The position numbers and the translations under genes were made by a program. Positions 26,663-35,946 of a DNA stretch of 60,599 bases are shown here, piece after piece. A model generated the notes under the pieces. That model searched no databases. It saw nothing but the letters and a program-made list of their open reading frames with translations, and was not told the origin of the DNA. Each line of letters opens with the position of its first letter. Position 1 is the first letter of the stretch. The DNA is taken from assembly GCA_902491795.1 (NCBI GenBank), contig CABUIX010000003.1, positions 1 to 60,599 of the forward strand, written 5' to 3'. This DNA comes from an uncultured Bacteroidales bacterium (lineage in GTDB: Bacteria; Bacteroidota; Bacteroidia; Bacteroidales; UBA932).

Positions 26663-28024
26663 ATGACAGAGATCACGTATTCCGGCATAGCCCGAAGACT
26701 CGGAAAACTCGCCGGCCCGATAATGATAGGACAGATCGGGGTGGTTCTGGTATCGTTTGCCGACACCTTCATGATCGGACATTACGGTGTCAGGGAGCTT
26801 GCAGCCGCATCCTTCGTCAACAACGTGACGATGATACTCGTGCTTGCGGGTCTCGGGTTCTCCCTTGGTCTCACTCCACTGATCAGCGATGCGGAAGGCA
26901 GGGGTGACCGCAGAGAAGTCGGGGCATACCTACGCGAAGGACTGAAGGCAAGCGCCCTGTTCTCCGGAATCGTGGCTGCAATCCTGATCATCCTCTATCT
27001 GAACCTTGGACACATGGGGCAACCGGAAGAACTTATGCCCCTGATACGCTCCTATTATGCGATTGTCTCAGTCTCGATACTCACGACTTTCTTTTTCAAC
27101 GCATTCAAGCAGTTTACCGACGGGATCATGCGCCCCTCAGTGTCGATGGTTATAATAATTGCCGGTAATGCACTTAACATCATAGGCAATTACCTGCTCA
27201 TCTACGGCAAGTGCGGACTTCCAGAACTGGGACTGCAGGGAGCGGGAATCAGCACCCTTGTCGCCCGTGCATTCACCGTGGTGGCAATGGCAGCATACTT
27301 CTTCCTGAGCCGAAGCGCCGCAGAATACAGGAATGGATTTTCAGCCAGAAGAGACGGCCGCCACAGGCTCTCCGAGATCGCAAGGCTCGGCGCTCCGATT
27401 TCGGGGCAGATGGCGATGGAAACCGCATCCTTCTCGATTATCGTGATAATGGTAGGCTGGCTCGGCACCACGGCTCTCGCCGCACACCAGGTAATGTCCA
27501 CCATAGCCCAGATTTGCTACATGATGTACATTGCAGTCGGCAGCGGAGGAGCAATCATGATAAGCAGTTTCAGCGGACGCGGAATGACACTGGAGGTCAA
27601 CATGACGGCCCGGACAGCATACGCCATGACGCTAATCCTTACCGTAGTGTGCCTTGGGCTGGTCCTTACCTCAATCGGGAGCCTGACAACGCTTTTCACG
27701 GATTCACCGGAAGTCAGAGCGCTCACGATGACACTGATTCTTCCGTTTGCCCTCTACCAGGTCGGCGACGGCATGCAGATATGCTTCTCAAATGCACTCA
27801 GGGGAATACAGCAGGTCAGGCCCATACTTCCGATAGCATTCGTGTCCTACATACTTGTATCCATACCGGCAAGTTATCTGCTTGGAATAGAGGCCGGCCT
27901 CGGACTGAAAGGAATCTGGTTCGGATACCCCATCTCGCTCACACTGGCAGGCCTGCTTTATCTTTTGATGTTCAGCAAGTGCCAGAAGAAGGCCGAAGCG
28001 GCACTGCCGACAACGGACAAATGA
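26663..28024 (+). CDS. MATE-family multidrug efflux transporter
   Basis: The 453-residue inner-membrane protein has twelve hydrophobic segments and the MATE two-half repeat. It starts ARRLGKLAGPIMIGQIGVVL, followed by SFADTFMIGHYGVRELAAAS. The second half begins IARLGAPISGQMAMETASFS with LGTTALAAHQVMSTIAQICY. These are typical of NorM/DinF-like sodium- or proton-driven exporters of cationic drugs. The length is normal for the family. It is divergent from the HTCS gene and followed after 13 bp by zupT, so the two transporters may share a transcript. The substrate cannot be predicted. Confidence 0.93.
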   Translation: MTEITYSGIARRLGKLAGPIMIGQIGVVLVSFADTFMIGHYGVRELAAASFVNNVTMILVLAGLGFSLGLTPLISDAEGRGDRREVGAYLREGLKASALFSGIVAAILIILYLNLGHMGQPEELMPLIRSYYAIVSVSILTTFFFNAFKQFTDGIMRPSVSMVIIIAGNALNIIGNYLLIYGKCGLPELGLQGAGISTLVARAFTVVAMAAYFFLSRSAAEYRNGFSARRDGRHRLSEIARLGAPISGQMAMETASFSIIVIMVGWLGTTALAAHQVMSTIAQICYMMYIAVGSGGAIMISSFSGRGMTLEVNMTARTAYAMTLILTVVCLGLVLTSIGSLTTLFTDSPEVRALTMTLILPFALYQVGDGMQICFSNALRGIQQVRPILPIAFVSYILVSIPASYLLGIEAGLGLKGIWFGYPISLTLAGLLYLLMFSKCQKKAEAALPTTDK

Positions 28025-28037
28025 CAAAATCAATCCA

Positions 28038-28844
28038 ATGATGTTCCAACCTGACAATATAAACAACTTATTGCTTGCCTTCGGGCTTACTATGGCGGCA
28101 GGTCTCGCCACAGGGATAGGAAGTCTTGTTTCACTGCTTTCAAAAAGGACAGACAGACGCTTCCTGTCTGCAGCTCTCGGACTTTCTGCGGGGGTAATGA
28201 TCTATGTTTCTTTCATGGAGCTGATGCCTGAGTCAGCCTCCATGTTGAGGCCGCAGTTCGGAGAAAGGCTTTCCGAGATATATGCTCTAATTTCATTCTT
28301 TGCAGGAATAGGTTTTATCGCTCTGATAGACAAGCTCGTTCCCGAAGACGAAAATCCCCATGAGCTTCAGCTCGAATCAAGTGACATGCCGCACGGGAAA
28401 CTTAAGAGGACAGGGGTGATGATGGCTCTCGCCATAGGAATACACAATTTCCCAGAAGGGCTGGCCACCTTTGCCTCGGCAATGGAGAACATCGAGATAG
28501 CACTTCCGATAGTCTTTGCTATCGCAATACACAATATCCCTGAAGGCATAGCAGTGTCTGTTCCGATATACCATGCCACCGGCAGCAGGAAAAAAGCCTT
28601 TGTCTATTCGTTCCTGTCAGGAATGGCCGAGCCTGTCGGGGCCGTAATCGGATTCATCTTCCTCTCGGCATTCTGGACTCCTGTCCTGAACGCGCTGGTA
28701 CTCGGTTTCGTTTCAGGAATCATGGTGTACATATCATTTGACGAACTGCTGCCCGGAATGGAGAAATACGGCCATCACCATCTCGGTGTAGCCGGAACGA
28801 TAACCGGAATGGCAATAATGGCGCTGAGCCTGCTGTTGCTGTAA
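28038..28844 (+). CDS. zupT: ZIP-family zinc/divalent metal importer ZupT
   Basis: The 268-residue, eight-helix membrane protein has the two metal-site signatures in adjacent helices, HNFPEG (about residue 137) and HNIPEG (about residue 172). Upstream are MIYVSFMELMPES and downstream FVSGIMVYISFDELLPG, all standard for bacterial ZupT. A short histidine-containing loop (KYGHHHLG) lies near the C-terminus. It imports zinc and some iron or manganese across the inner membrane. It ends one base before the stop of the convergent cdsA gene, leaving no terminator space between them. Confidence 0.94.
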   Translation: MMFQPDNINNLLLAFGLTMAAGLATGIGSLVSLLSKRTDRRFLSAALGLSAGVMIYVSFMELMPESASMLRPQFGERLSEIYALISFFAGIGFIALIDKLVPEDENPHELQLESSDMPHGKLKRTGVMMALAIGIHNFPEGLATFASAMENIEIALPIVFAIAIHNIPEGIAVSVPIYHATGSRKKAFVYSFLSGMAEPVGAVIGFIFLSAFWTPVLNALVLGFVSGIMVYISFDELLPGMEKYGHHHLGVAGTITGMAIMALSLLLL

Positions 28845-29675
28845 TTATATAAGGCCGAATGCGGCCAGATAGACGCATGCCATCGGGATGGCCACAAGAC
28901 TGCTGTCAAAACGGTCAAGCATGCCGCCGTGTCCGGGTATTATGTTTCCTGAATCCTTGACATGGAAATGGCGTTTCCAAAGAGACTCATAGAGATCGCC
29001 GCATACACCTCCGACACTCACTACAAGGCCCACTGCCAGACTGTGCCATACACTGAACGGGAACCACCCGAGACGGTTGAGCAAAAAGGCTCCGGCGACG
29101 CTCAGGACTATTCCTCCCCAGAATCCCCACCATGATTTGTGCGGAGAGATTTCAGGGGCCAACTTCGCGGAATCAGGTTTCTGTCCGAACAATGATCCGA
29201 TACAGTATGCCCCGACATCAGAAAGCCATACCAGTATGAACAAGGAGAGCAGCATCCACCCGTCAAAAACATTCCCGTCCATAACGACCAGAGGAGAAAG
29301 CGATATCGGCAGTGCAATGTAGAGCAGGCCTCCGTATATGACTTCAATGTCACTGAAGTTCTCCCTGTCTCCGAAAAGGAGCACGGCAACGGGAAGCAGC
29401 AGCAGGAGTCCAAGAGGAATCAGCATAAGTGTCTGGCTCATACCCCAGAAGCGCATGCATGCCACTGCTACAAATGCCGATGCTCCAGTCAATATTCCAA
29501 GCTTACTCCCTATCCCGAAACGTCCTCCGAGCGAGATTCCATAGTACTCGCGGAGACTGAAATATAAAATGAGAAGGAACAGGCAGCCGAAAAGCATCCT
29601 GTCCCAAATCATTCCGAACACCATCACCGCAAGGAAGACGATGCCCACAAGAGTACGCGTAAGGAGATTACTCAT
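28845..29675 (-). CDS. cdsA: Phosphatidate cytidylyltransferase
   Basis: The start is placed at the ATG at 29675 (276 residues), which opens directly into membrane segments (MSNLLTRTLVGIVFLAVMVF). The upstream part of the open frame is charged and antisense-like and overlaps ftsH. The polytopic protein carries the CDP-alcohol signature near the C-terminus: LVSVGGVCGDLYESLWKRHF, then KDSGNIIPGHGGMLDRFDS. It makes CDP-diacylglycerol from phosphatidic acid and CTP, the branch point of phospholipid synthesis. Its start overlaps the ftsH stop by 8 bases, implying translational coupling, an arrangement frequent in Bacteroidota. Confidence 0.95.
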   Translation of the reverse strand: MSNLLTRTLVGIVFLAVMVFGMIWDRMLFGCLFLLILYFSLREYYGISLGGRFGIGSKLGILTGASAFVAVACMRFWGMSQTLMLIPLGLLLLLPVAVLLFGDRENFSDIEVIYGGLLYIALPISLSPLVVMDGNVFDGWMLLSLFILVWLSDVGAYCIGSLFGQKPDSAKLAPEISPHKSWWGFWGGIVLSVAGAFLLNRLGWFPFSVWHSLAVGLVVSVGGVCGDLYESLWKRHFHVKDSGNIIPGHGGMLDRFDSSLVAIPMACVYLAAFGLI

Positions 29676-31767
29676 TGTCTGGAGCCTTGTTCTCCGTCTG
29701 GCTGCCTGAAGTTCCGGATGGCTTTGAATCATCCTGCGCCGGACCGGATGTGCTGCCTGACGCTGCACCGTCCTCTCCCCCATTGCCGGAAGGCTCAGAT
29801 GACGGAGTATTCTCTCCATCGCCCTTAAGCCTGTCTTCTCCATGCTTGCCGGCCTTGGGTCCAAAAATGGCCTCTATGTCTTCTGCCATTATGACCTCCT
29901 TGTCAATCAGCATCTCTGCGAGCTTGACTACGCCGGACCAGTTGGCTTCGAGAAGTTTTCTCGTCTTCGCGGTCACTTCATCAACAATGGCCTTAGCCTC
30001 CTCGTCAATCAGCTGCGCAGTCTTCTCACTGTACGGCTTGGTGAGATCGTATCCGCCGGTGGCATTGTAGTACGAAAGATTGCCGACTTTCTCGCTCATT
30101 CCGTAATAGGTGACCATAGCATATGCAATCTTCGTCATCCGTTCGAAATCATTAAGAGCACCTGTGCATGGAACCCCGTTGTTCACAATCTCCTCTGCAA
30201 CGCGTCCACCAACCAGACAGCACATCTCGTCCAGGAGATCGGATTTTGACATCATTACCTTCTCGTCCGGAAGACTCCAGGTAAGGCCCAGAGCCTGCCC
30301 TCGAGGGATTATCGAAACCTTGAGAACAGGATCACATCCCGGCAGCAGCCACCCGGCCACAGCATGACCGGCCTCATGGTAAGCCGTAAGCCGTTTTTCG
30401 TCTGGGGACATTATAGTCTTCTTGCGCTCAATTCCACCGACTACACGGTCAACAGCATCTGCAAAATCCTTGTTGGTGATTGCGGATTCGCCCTTGCGCG
30501 CCGCACCGAGGGCAGCCTCGTTGCAGATGTTCGCAATGTCAGCTCCGGAGAAGCCCGGAGTATGCTTTGCTATGGCCTCGACATCAAAATCAGCAGCCAG
30601 CTTGAGATTCTTTGTATGAACCTGGAATATTTCCTTGCGCTCGTTCAGGTCAGGAAGCGTCACATGTATCTGCCTGTCGAATCGTCCGGCACGCATCAGA
30701 GCCTTGTCAAGAATGTCCGCCCTGTTGGTCGCGGCAAGCACTATGACTCCGCTATTGGAACCAAAGCCGTCCATCTCCGTCAGCAGCTGGTTGAGGGTGT
30801 TCTCCCTTTCGTCATTGGAAGAGAAGCCGACATTCTTGCCCCTCGCACGTCCAACAGCATCGATTTCGTCAATGAAGACGATGCAGGGAGCCTTCTCCTT
30901 GGCCTGGGCGAACAGGTCGCGCACGCGACTTGCACCCACACCGACAAACATCTCCACGAAATCCGATCCGCTGATGCTGAAGAAAGGTACGTTAGCCTCT
31001 CCAGCCACAGCCTTGGCAAGCAGGGTCTTTCCGGTTCCCGGAGGGCCGACGAGCAGGGCACCCTTGGGAATCTTTCCTCCAAGTGCGGTGTACTTGCCGG
31101 GATTCTTGAGGAAATCAACAATCTCCATGACTTCCTCCTTTGCTCCGTACATTCCGGCAACATCCTTGAATGTCACATTGACCTTGTCCTTGTCGGCCAG
31201 CTTGCCGGTGGACTTGCCCACGTTGAACGGGTTCATGCCACCGCCGCTGTTCCCGCTTCCGCCGCCCATCTGGCGGGTCATGCCGCGGAAGAGCCAGGCA
31301 TACAGCAGGAATATCAGCAGGAACGGGAGCACCCACTCGAGTATTCCTCCCCACATGCGGTTCTCATTGTCTATGTATATCTTTACCTGAGAATCCGCCG
31401 GCAATTCCGAATTCACAGCGGCGAACTCTTCCTCAGGGTAAAACTGTGGCGAGGTATAAAAATAGAACTGAGGTGACTTTGAAGGCACCTTCCCGCTGGC
31501 GAACAGATCGGCATATTTTGAAAGGCTCTCGGGCTTGACGGTAATGTTGCCCTTGTAGTCGTTGCGAACAAAATGAATTTCCTTGACGTCGCCGTCACGC
31601 ATCATCTGCTGAACCTGTGTCCATTCGATTTTCTGAGGCGGGACCCCATTGTTGTTGAAGAGCATCCAGCCTATCGCGACAAGAAGCAGAAGATAGAGTA
31701 CCCAGGACAAGTTGATTCTCACTATCCTGACTTTCCCGGGTTTCCTGTTATTTGGTTTTTGGGCCAT
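29668..31767 (-). CDS. ftsH: ATP-dependent zinc metalloprotease FtsH
   Basis: The start is placed at the ATG at 31767 (699 residues, MAQKPNNRKPG). The frame's earlier start lies inside the divergent gene's promoter region. Two transmembrane segments flank a periplasmic domain (about 25-45 and 130-150). The AAA+ module has Walker A GPPGTGKT, Walker B IVFIDEID and the second-region-of-homology RAGRFDRQ. The protease domain has the zinc motif HEAGH in TAYHEAGHAVAGWLLPG. The C-terminal ~45 residues are a low-complexity Gly/Ser/Asp tail. It degrades damaged or regulatory membrane proteins from the cytoplasmic face. It is co-transcribed with cdsA and divergent from the biotin ligase gene. Confidence 0.98.
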   Translation of the reverse strand: MAQKPNNRKPGKVRIVRINLSWVLYLLLLVAIGWMLFNNNGVPPQKIEWTQVQQMMRDGDVKEIHFVRNDYKGNITVKPESLSKYADLFASGKVPSKSPQFYFYTSPQFYPEEEFAAVNSELPADSQVKIYIDNENRMWGGILEWVLPFLLIFLLYAWLFRGMTRQMGGGSGNSGGGMNPFNVGKSTGKLADKDKVNVTFKDVAGMYGAKEEVMEIVDFLKNPGKYTALGGKIPKGALLVGPPGTGKTLLAKAVAGEANVPFFSISGSDFVEMFVGVGASRVRDLFAQAKEKAPCIVFIDEIDAVGRARGKNVGFSSNDERENTLNQLLTEMDGFGSNSGVIVLAATNRADILDKALMRAGRFDRQIHVTLPDLNERKEIFQVHTKNLKLAADFDVEAIAKHTPGFSGADIANICNEAALGAARKGESAITNKDFADAVDRVVGGIERKKTIMSPDEKRLTAYHEAGHAVAGWLLPGCDPVLKVSIIPRGQALGLTWSLPDEKVMMSKSDLLDEMCCLVGGRVAEEIVNNGVPCTGALNDFERMTKIAYAMVTYYGMSEKVGNLSYYNATGGYDLTKPYSEKTAQLIDEEAKAIVDEVTAKTRKLLEANWSGVVKLAEMLIDKEVIMAEDIEAIFGPKAGKHGEDRLKGDGENTPSSEPSGNGGEDGAASGSTSGPAQDDSKPSGTSGSQTENKAPDNE

Positions 31768-31773
31768 CGTTTC

Positions 31774-31794
31774 TAAATTTGTGTGGCAAATATA
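31774..31794. promoter_or_regulatory. Overlapping head-to-head promoters of ftsH and the biotin ligase gene
   Basis: A plus-strand box TAAATTTG (31774-31781) and a minus-strand box TATATTTG (31794-31787) are separated by 5 nt. Both match TAnnTTTG exactly. The two core promoters therefore occupy the same DNA, and polymerase binding for birA and ftsH should be mutually exclusive. The start codons at 31803 (plus) and 31767 (minus) lie about 20 nt from each box. Confidence 0.6.
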
Positions 31795-31802
31795 CAACAA
31801 AA

Positions 31803-32435
31803 ATGAAACCACTTCAAGCGGAAAACGGCATTATATGGATAGAACGTTCAGAATCAACAAACAGTGAACTAAAGGCCCGCATCGGAGAGTATGACAATTT
31901 GTCAGTCCTGGCGGCAGAGGATCAGACTGCAGGGCGAGGACAGGGAGACCACCGCTGGTTCTCTTCGCCGCGCACGAACCTCACATTCAGCATGCTTTTC
32001 CGTTTCGGAGAGGAATACCCGCTTTCGCTCAAAACGGCGGACGCCGTGCTGGTGACATGGATCTCCACCCTCGGGATAAGGGACTACCTGCTTGAAAACG
32101 GGATTGACAGCCGCATCAAATGGCCCAACGACATATGGGTCGGACAGCAAAAAATCTGCGGCATGCTTATCGAGAATCTCAGCTTTGCAGGGATGGTAAG
32201 CGCCAGCATCTCCGGCATAGGTCTCAATGTCAACCAGGAATCATGGCCGGAAGATCTACCTAATCCGTTATCAATGAGACAGCTCAGCGGCAAGGAATAT
32301 GATCTCCGTGAAGAGCTCGTGCGGCTCGCCGGACACCTGCGCTCAAGATACGCGCAAGCGGCAACCCCGGAAGGCCGCCGCTCGCTGAACGAAGAATTCG
32401 AAAAGCACGTGTTCAGGCTTCCCTCAAAGCCTTGA
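31803..32435 (+). CDS. birA: Biotin--[acetyl-CoA carboxylase] ligase (monofunctional)
   Basis: The 210-residue protein starts at the ATG at 31803, because the longer frame (from 31752) would extend through the promoter region. Catalytic signatures are IERSESTNSELKARI, AEDQTAGRGQGDHRWFSSPR (the biotin- and ATP-binding loop), IKWPNDIWV and KICGMLIE. The N-terminal helix-turn-helix of repressor-type BirA is absent, so it only attaches biotin to carboxyl-carrier lysines. Its last 23 bases overlap the end of the convergent rpe gene. Length and motifs fit short group I ligases. Confidence 0.93.
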   Translation: MKPLQAENGIIWIERSESTNSELKARIGEYDNLSVLAAEDQTAGRGQGDHRWFSSPRTNLTFSMLFRFGEEYPLSLKTADAVLVTWISTLGIRDYLLENGIDSRIKWPNDIWVGQQKICGMLIENLSFAGMVSASISGIGLNVNQESWPEDLPNPLSMRQLSGKEYDLREELVRLAGHLRSRYAQAATPEGRRSLNEEFEKHVFRLPSKP

Positions 32436-33063
32436 TGGCAGCAGCCGGATCCTCGGCCCCGTATACGGAACTTCCGGCGACAGCCATGCTCACGCCGGCA
32501 TCGCGCACGGACCTCACGTTCGACAGCTTGATGCCTCCGTCAATTTCGATGAAGGCGGAGTCTCCCCTCCTCTCAAGTTCAGAACGCAAGGCTGAAACTC
32601 TCCCAATGGATTCAGGGATGAATTTCTGTCCGCCAAAACCGGCAAATACTGACATTATGAGGAAATAGTCAGCCTTGCCTATGTATGGATAAAGCTTGTC
32701 CACGGGAACATCAGGATTGACTGCCACGCCGGCCTTCATGCCGAGCGAACGGATCTGCGCCAGAAAGTCAGCCGTGTCGTCACCGGCAGTCTCCAAATGA
32801 AAGGAGCAATACTTCACGCCTTCAGAAGCAACTTTACCAAACCATCTTTCGGGATGTACCACCATCAGATGGACATCCATCGGGGCAACTGCAATCTTTG
32901 CCACATGGTCTATCACGGAAAAGCCGAAGGATATGTTCGGAACAAATGTTCCGTCCATCACATCCAGATGTATAACGTCACCGCACTCGTTCACGAGACG
33001 GATATCCTTCTCCAAATGAAGAAAGTCAGCTGACAGGATTGAGGGAGCAATCTTGAAATCCAT
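32413..33063 (-). CDS. rpe: Ribulose-phosphate 3-epimerase
   Basis: The 216-residue TIM-barrel enzyme shows IAPSILSADFLHLEKDIRLV, VIHLDVMDGTFVPNISFG (metal-binding His and Asp), PMDVHLMVVHPERW, FLIMSVFAGFGGQKFIPES and FIEIDGGIKLSNV. All are conserved in Rpe. It interconverts ribulose 5-phosphate and xylulose 5-phosphate in the pentose phosphate pathway. It lies 38 bp after dnaA on the same strand, so it may be read through from dnaA. Its 3' end overlaps birA by 23 bases. Confidence 0.97.
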   Translation of the reverse strand: MDFKIAPSILSADFLHLEKDIRLVNECGDVIHLDVMDGTFVPNISFGFSVIDHVAKIAVAPMDVHLMVVHPERWFGKVASEGVKYCSFHLETAGDDTADFLAQIRSLGMKAGVAVNPDVPVDKLYPYIGKADYFLIMSVFAGFGGQKFIPESIGRVSALRSELERRGDSAFIEIDGGIKLSNVRSVRDAGVSMAVAGSSVYGAEDPAAAIKALREA

Positions 33064-33101
33064 ATTGAAAATTATCAGTCGTTTTTCGGTATGCGTGCTG
33101 T

Positions 33102-34535
33102 CTACTGTCTCTCAGACGAAGACACAAGCATATTTTCTATGTCATTGACATATTTCCTGAACACCTTGTCGGTAGACATGAGGTCAGCCACGGTCATGCA
33201 GGAATGCAACACTGTCGCGTGGTCCTTCCCTCCAATTTCCGAGCCAATCGACGCGAGTGAGCAGTTTGAAATCAGATTGCGGCACAGGTACATCGCGATC
33301 TGCCTTGCCTGGACAATCTGACGCTTCCTTGACTTCGAAACCAGGTCTTCCCTTGAGATGTTGAAGTACTCGCAGACTGACTGCTGCACCTTCTCCATGC
33401 TCACATCGGTTTTCTCCTCACCGACCAGCGACTCTGTAATCGATGCTGCAATCTCCATCATCGGACGGTCACGGTCAACCGAAGCGTGCGCGATGAGTGA
33501 AATCAGAGTCCCTTCCAGTTCCCTGAAGTTTTTCTTTACTCTTCCGGCGATGAACTCAAGCACTTCGTCCGGGATAACCACACCTTCACGTTCCGCGCGG
33601 GCACGCAGCATGGCGAGCCTTGTGGCATAGTCAGGTTGCGTAAGCTGGACCGAAAGCCCCCATTTGAATCTCGAGAGGAGTCTTTCCTCAAAGTTCTTCA
33701 GATCCACCGGAGCACGGTCAGAGGTGAATATCAGCTGCTTGCCGTTCTGATGAAGATGATTGAACACATTGAAGAACGCATTCTGGCATCCCTGTCCAAG
33801 CAGGGCCTGTATGTCATCCACGATGAGAACGTCAATCCTCATATAATATGCAAGGAAGTCGGTAAGCTTGTTAAGCACGTGCACGGCATCCATATACTGG
33901 GTCTTGAACTCATTGCCGGTGACATAGAGCACCACGAGATCGGGAAACTTTTCCTTGACTGCGATTCCTATTGCCTGTGCAAGGTGGGTCTTTCCGAGTC
34001 CCGAGCCGCCAAATATGAAAAGCGGATTGAAGGGGGTCTTCCCGGGAGCCATGGAAATGTTCTCGCCGGCGGTGATTCCCATCTTGTTGCACTCACCTAC
34101 AACCAGGTTCTCAAAACTGTAGACCGGGTTCAGGCGCGGATTGATCTTCAGCTTGTGCGGCAGTCCGGGATATACGAAAGGACTTGGCTTGTCGGAAGGC
34201 GGCGTCATTACTGTAACTGCCGGATTTTCCGGAGTAGGCACAGTCTGCCCGGGGATGCGCATTGCCGGCTGGTTGGTGACTGAGCGGAACACGTAAACGA
34301 GCTTCGCCTTCTGGCCTATGACCCTGTGGAGAGTCTTTCGCAGGACATCAAGGAATGCCGACTCAATATACTCACGGAACCAGTCTGAAGGCACCTCGAC
34401 CGTGAGCGTGGAATCCACAAACGAGACAGCCTTGATCGGCTCGAACCAGGTCTCATACTGAACCGGCTCAACGATCTGGCGGATGATGTTAAGACATTCC
34501 GCCCATATCTCAGCATATGTATTCCTGTTGTCCAT
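33102..34535 (-). CDS. dnaA: Chromosomal replication initiator protein DnaA
   Basis: The 477-residue protein has the four DnaA domains. An N-terminal DnaB/self-interaction domain (~5-80) is followed by a short linker rich in Pro and Thr (~110-140). The AAA+ ATPase has FNPLFIFGGSGLGKTHLAQA (Walker A), VLIVDDIQ (Walker B) and FTSDRAPVDLKNFEERLLSR. Domain IV (~375-477) carries the DnaA-box binding signature GGKDHATVLHSC. It opens the replication origin. Upstream lies a 271-bp non-coding gap in which I could not find convincing DnaA boxes, so the origin need not be here. Confidence 0.98.
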   Translation of the reverse strand: MDNRNTYAEIWAECLNIIRQIVEPVQYETWFEPIKAVSFVDSTLTVEVPSDWFREYIESAFLDVLRKTLHRVIGQKAKLVYVFRSVTNQPAMRIPGQTVPTPENPAVTVMTPPSDKPSPFVYPGLPHKLKINPRLNPVYSFENLVVGECNKMGITAGENISMAPGKTPFNPLFIFGGSGLGKTHLAQAIGIAVKEKFPDLVVLYVTGNEFKTQYMDAVHVLNKLTDFLAYYMRIDVLIVDDIQALLGQGCQNAFFNVFNHLHQNGKQLIFTSDRAPVDLKNFEERLLSRFKWGLSVQLTQPDYATRLAMLRARAEREGVVIPDEVLEFIAGRVKKNFRELEGTLISLIAHASVDRDRPMMEIAASITESLVGEEKTDVSMEKVQQSVCEYFNISREDLVSKSRKRQIVQARQIAMYLCRNLISNCSLASIGSEIGGKDHATVLHSCMTVADLMSTDKVFRKYVNDIENMLVSSSERQ

Positions 34536-34806
34536 TGCACTATTGCCGAAAAAAGCGACCGGATGAATCCCGAATCGCAGTACAAAAGTGAGGAAAAAAA
34601 ATTGAAAAAAACTTCCGTTTGCTATTGGATATTATTTTTTTTCATTCTATTTAAGGCTTGCGGGAGCCGCAAACAGTTAATTTGCAATTAATTCAAAATC
34701 AATCATTTACATAACAGGTTCTTCACTAACTGCCTGTTGTGCAAGCATCGCTGATTTATAATTATTAAAAATTGAATATCCGCCCCACAAGCACTTCTGA
34801 AAGGGG
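34536..34806. other. Non-coding gap between the amidase gene and dnaA
   Basis: This 271-bp AT-rich region must hold the dnaA promoter and the amidase 3' end. It contains two small hairpins: TTGCGG GAG CCGCAA (around 34658-34672), and AACAGG ... CCTGTT with a 14-nt loop (around 34713-34738). I see no exact -7 box on the minus strand, no TTATCCACA-type DnaA boxes and no open frame. An origin role is not supported. Confidence 0.4.
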
Positions 34807-35895
34807 TCACCGCAGTCTCACGACGCTGGTTCCATGTATCTCAACGAGAAATGCGTCGGGATACCTTTTTCTGATTCTTTCGAGGCTCGACTCACTTTCT
34901 TCCCTCGAATCAGACACCGCAATGAAATATTTGCTCAAGCCTCCGGAAGTTATGACCTTCGGCGTATATCCCATAAAAATTGAAGGATCGTCCTGCGGGC
35001 GGCTGCTCACAAGAATCTGCACGGCATAGACAGCCGAAGAGTCGCCGGAATCAGAAGCCGGCTGATCAGCAGAACCTGCAGATGCTTCACCTTTGCCGAA
35101 ATGAAGGCTCTCGTCGTAGAATGCCTTGTAGTCGGAAAATGCCATGAAAAGCCTTTGTGCCAGATCCTCCCTCGAAGACTTCTTGCGGAGCTGTGCGAGA
35201 TCATCCGAATTCGAGATGAATCCCAACTCCACAAGCACGGCTGGCATGGACGTCTTCCACAACACGTAGAACGGATCCTGCGACACTCCCCTGTCGACCT
35301 TTATGGGGCCGCCGGAGAGCCTTGACTGGATCTCCTCCGCAAAACGCAGGCTCTGTTCCCTGTGGGAATTCTGCATCAGCATCATGAAAATGTAAGATTC
35401 CGGATCCGAAGGATTGAAGCCCTGGTACTTGGTGCTGTAGTCATCCTCGAGCATTATCACGGAGTTTTCCCGCATGCACACCTCCATGTTGTTCGCAAAG
35501 AGGTCGCGGTTCTTGTTGGAAGACTGCCCGAGAACATGGACGGAGAACCCTGAAGGCGAGGTCCGGTCGTTCGCATTTATATGGACAGATATGAAAAGGT
35601 CGGCGTGAACGTCATTGGCAATCTGGGCACGGCCGTCGAGAGTCACGTACTTGTCGGTCGAGCGGGTAAGGACAACCTTGACGTCAGGATATTCAGTCCG
35701 TATCTTCTCGGCCAGCATTGAGGCAATGTCGAGCGTAAGGTTCTTCTCGTAAGTTTTCTGGTCCTTGCTGACGCACCCTGCATCTTTTCCGCCGTGTCCT
35801 GCATCTATAACGACAGTGGACAACCCGAGGTTCTTGCCGGTCGCCACGAACAGGCTGCAGAGAAGAGCAGCGAAAATGCAGATTGTGCGTTTCAA
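34807..35895 (-). CDS. N-acetylmuramoyl-L-alanine amidase (Amidase_3) with C-terminal SPOR-like domain
   Basis: The 362-residue exported enzyme has a signal peptide (MKRTICIFAALLCSLFVATG). An Amidase_3 catalytic domain (~28-255) has the zinc-binding pieces VVIDAGHGGKDAG, LFISVHINAND and PAVLVELGFISN. A Ser/Asp-rich linker leads to a C-terminal ~70-residue SPOR-like domain (AVYAVQILVSSRPQ, GLSKYFIAVSDSREE), expected to bind denuded glycan strands. It cuts the amide bond between MurNAc and the stem peptide, usually at division. The only start that fits is TTG at 35895; a TAG lies 9-12 nt upstream in frame and no ATG is available before the signal peptide. It is divergent from the lptD-like gene. 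Confidence 0.93.
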   Translation of the reverse strand: MKRTICIFAALLCSLFVATGKNLGLSTVVIDAGHGGKDAGCVSKDQKTYEKNLTLDIASMLAEKIRTEYPDVKVVLTRSTDKYVTLDGRAQIANDVHADLFISVHINANDRTSPSGFSVHVLGQSSNKNRDLFANNMEVCMRENSVIMLEDDYSTKYQGFNPSDPESYIFMMLMQNSHREQSLRFAEEIQSRLSGGPIKVDRGVSQDPFYVLWKTSMPAVLVELGFISNSDDLAQLRKKSSREDLAQRLFMAFSDYKAFYDESLHFGKGEASAGSADQPASDSGDSSAVYAVQILVSSRPQDDPSIFMGYTPKVITSGGLSKYFIAVSDSREESESSLERIRKRYPDAFLVEIHGTSVVRLR

Positions 35896-35905
35896 AAAAT
35901 AGTAC

Positions 35906-35913
35906 TATTTTTG
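35906..35913 (+). promoter_or_regulatory. -7 promoter box for the lptD-like gene
   Basis: TATTTTTG matches TAnnTTTG exactly, 33 nt before the TTG start codon at 35947, in the 51-bp gap between divergent envelope genes. Confidence 0.55.
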
Positions 35914-35946
35914 TAGGATTGTGCAAATATACGAATTATATCTCTT

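Noticed and set aside
30364..31476. 370-codon open frame on the plus strand
   Set aside because: Antisense to ftsH, which is certain from Walker and zinc motifs.
31752..32435. Bifunctional BirA with DNA-binding domain
   Set aside because: The protein starts directly at the catalytic fold. There is no N-terminal helix-turn-helix, and the upstream extension passes through the promoter.
34536..34806. Replication origin beside dnaA
   Set aside because: No convincing cluster of DnaA boxes in the gap, and in many Bacteroidota dnaA is not at the origin.
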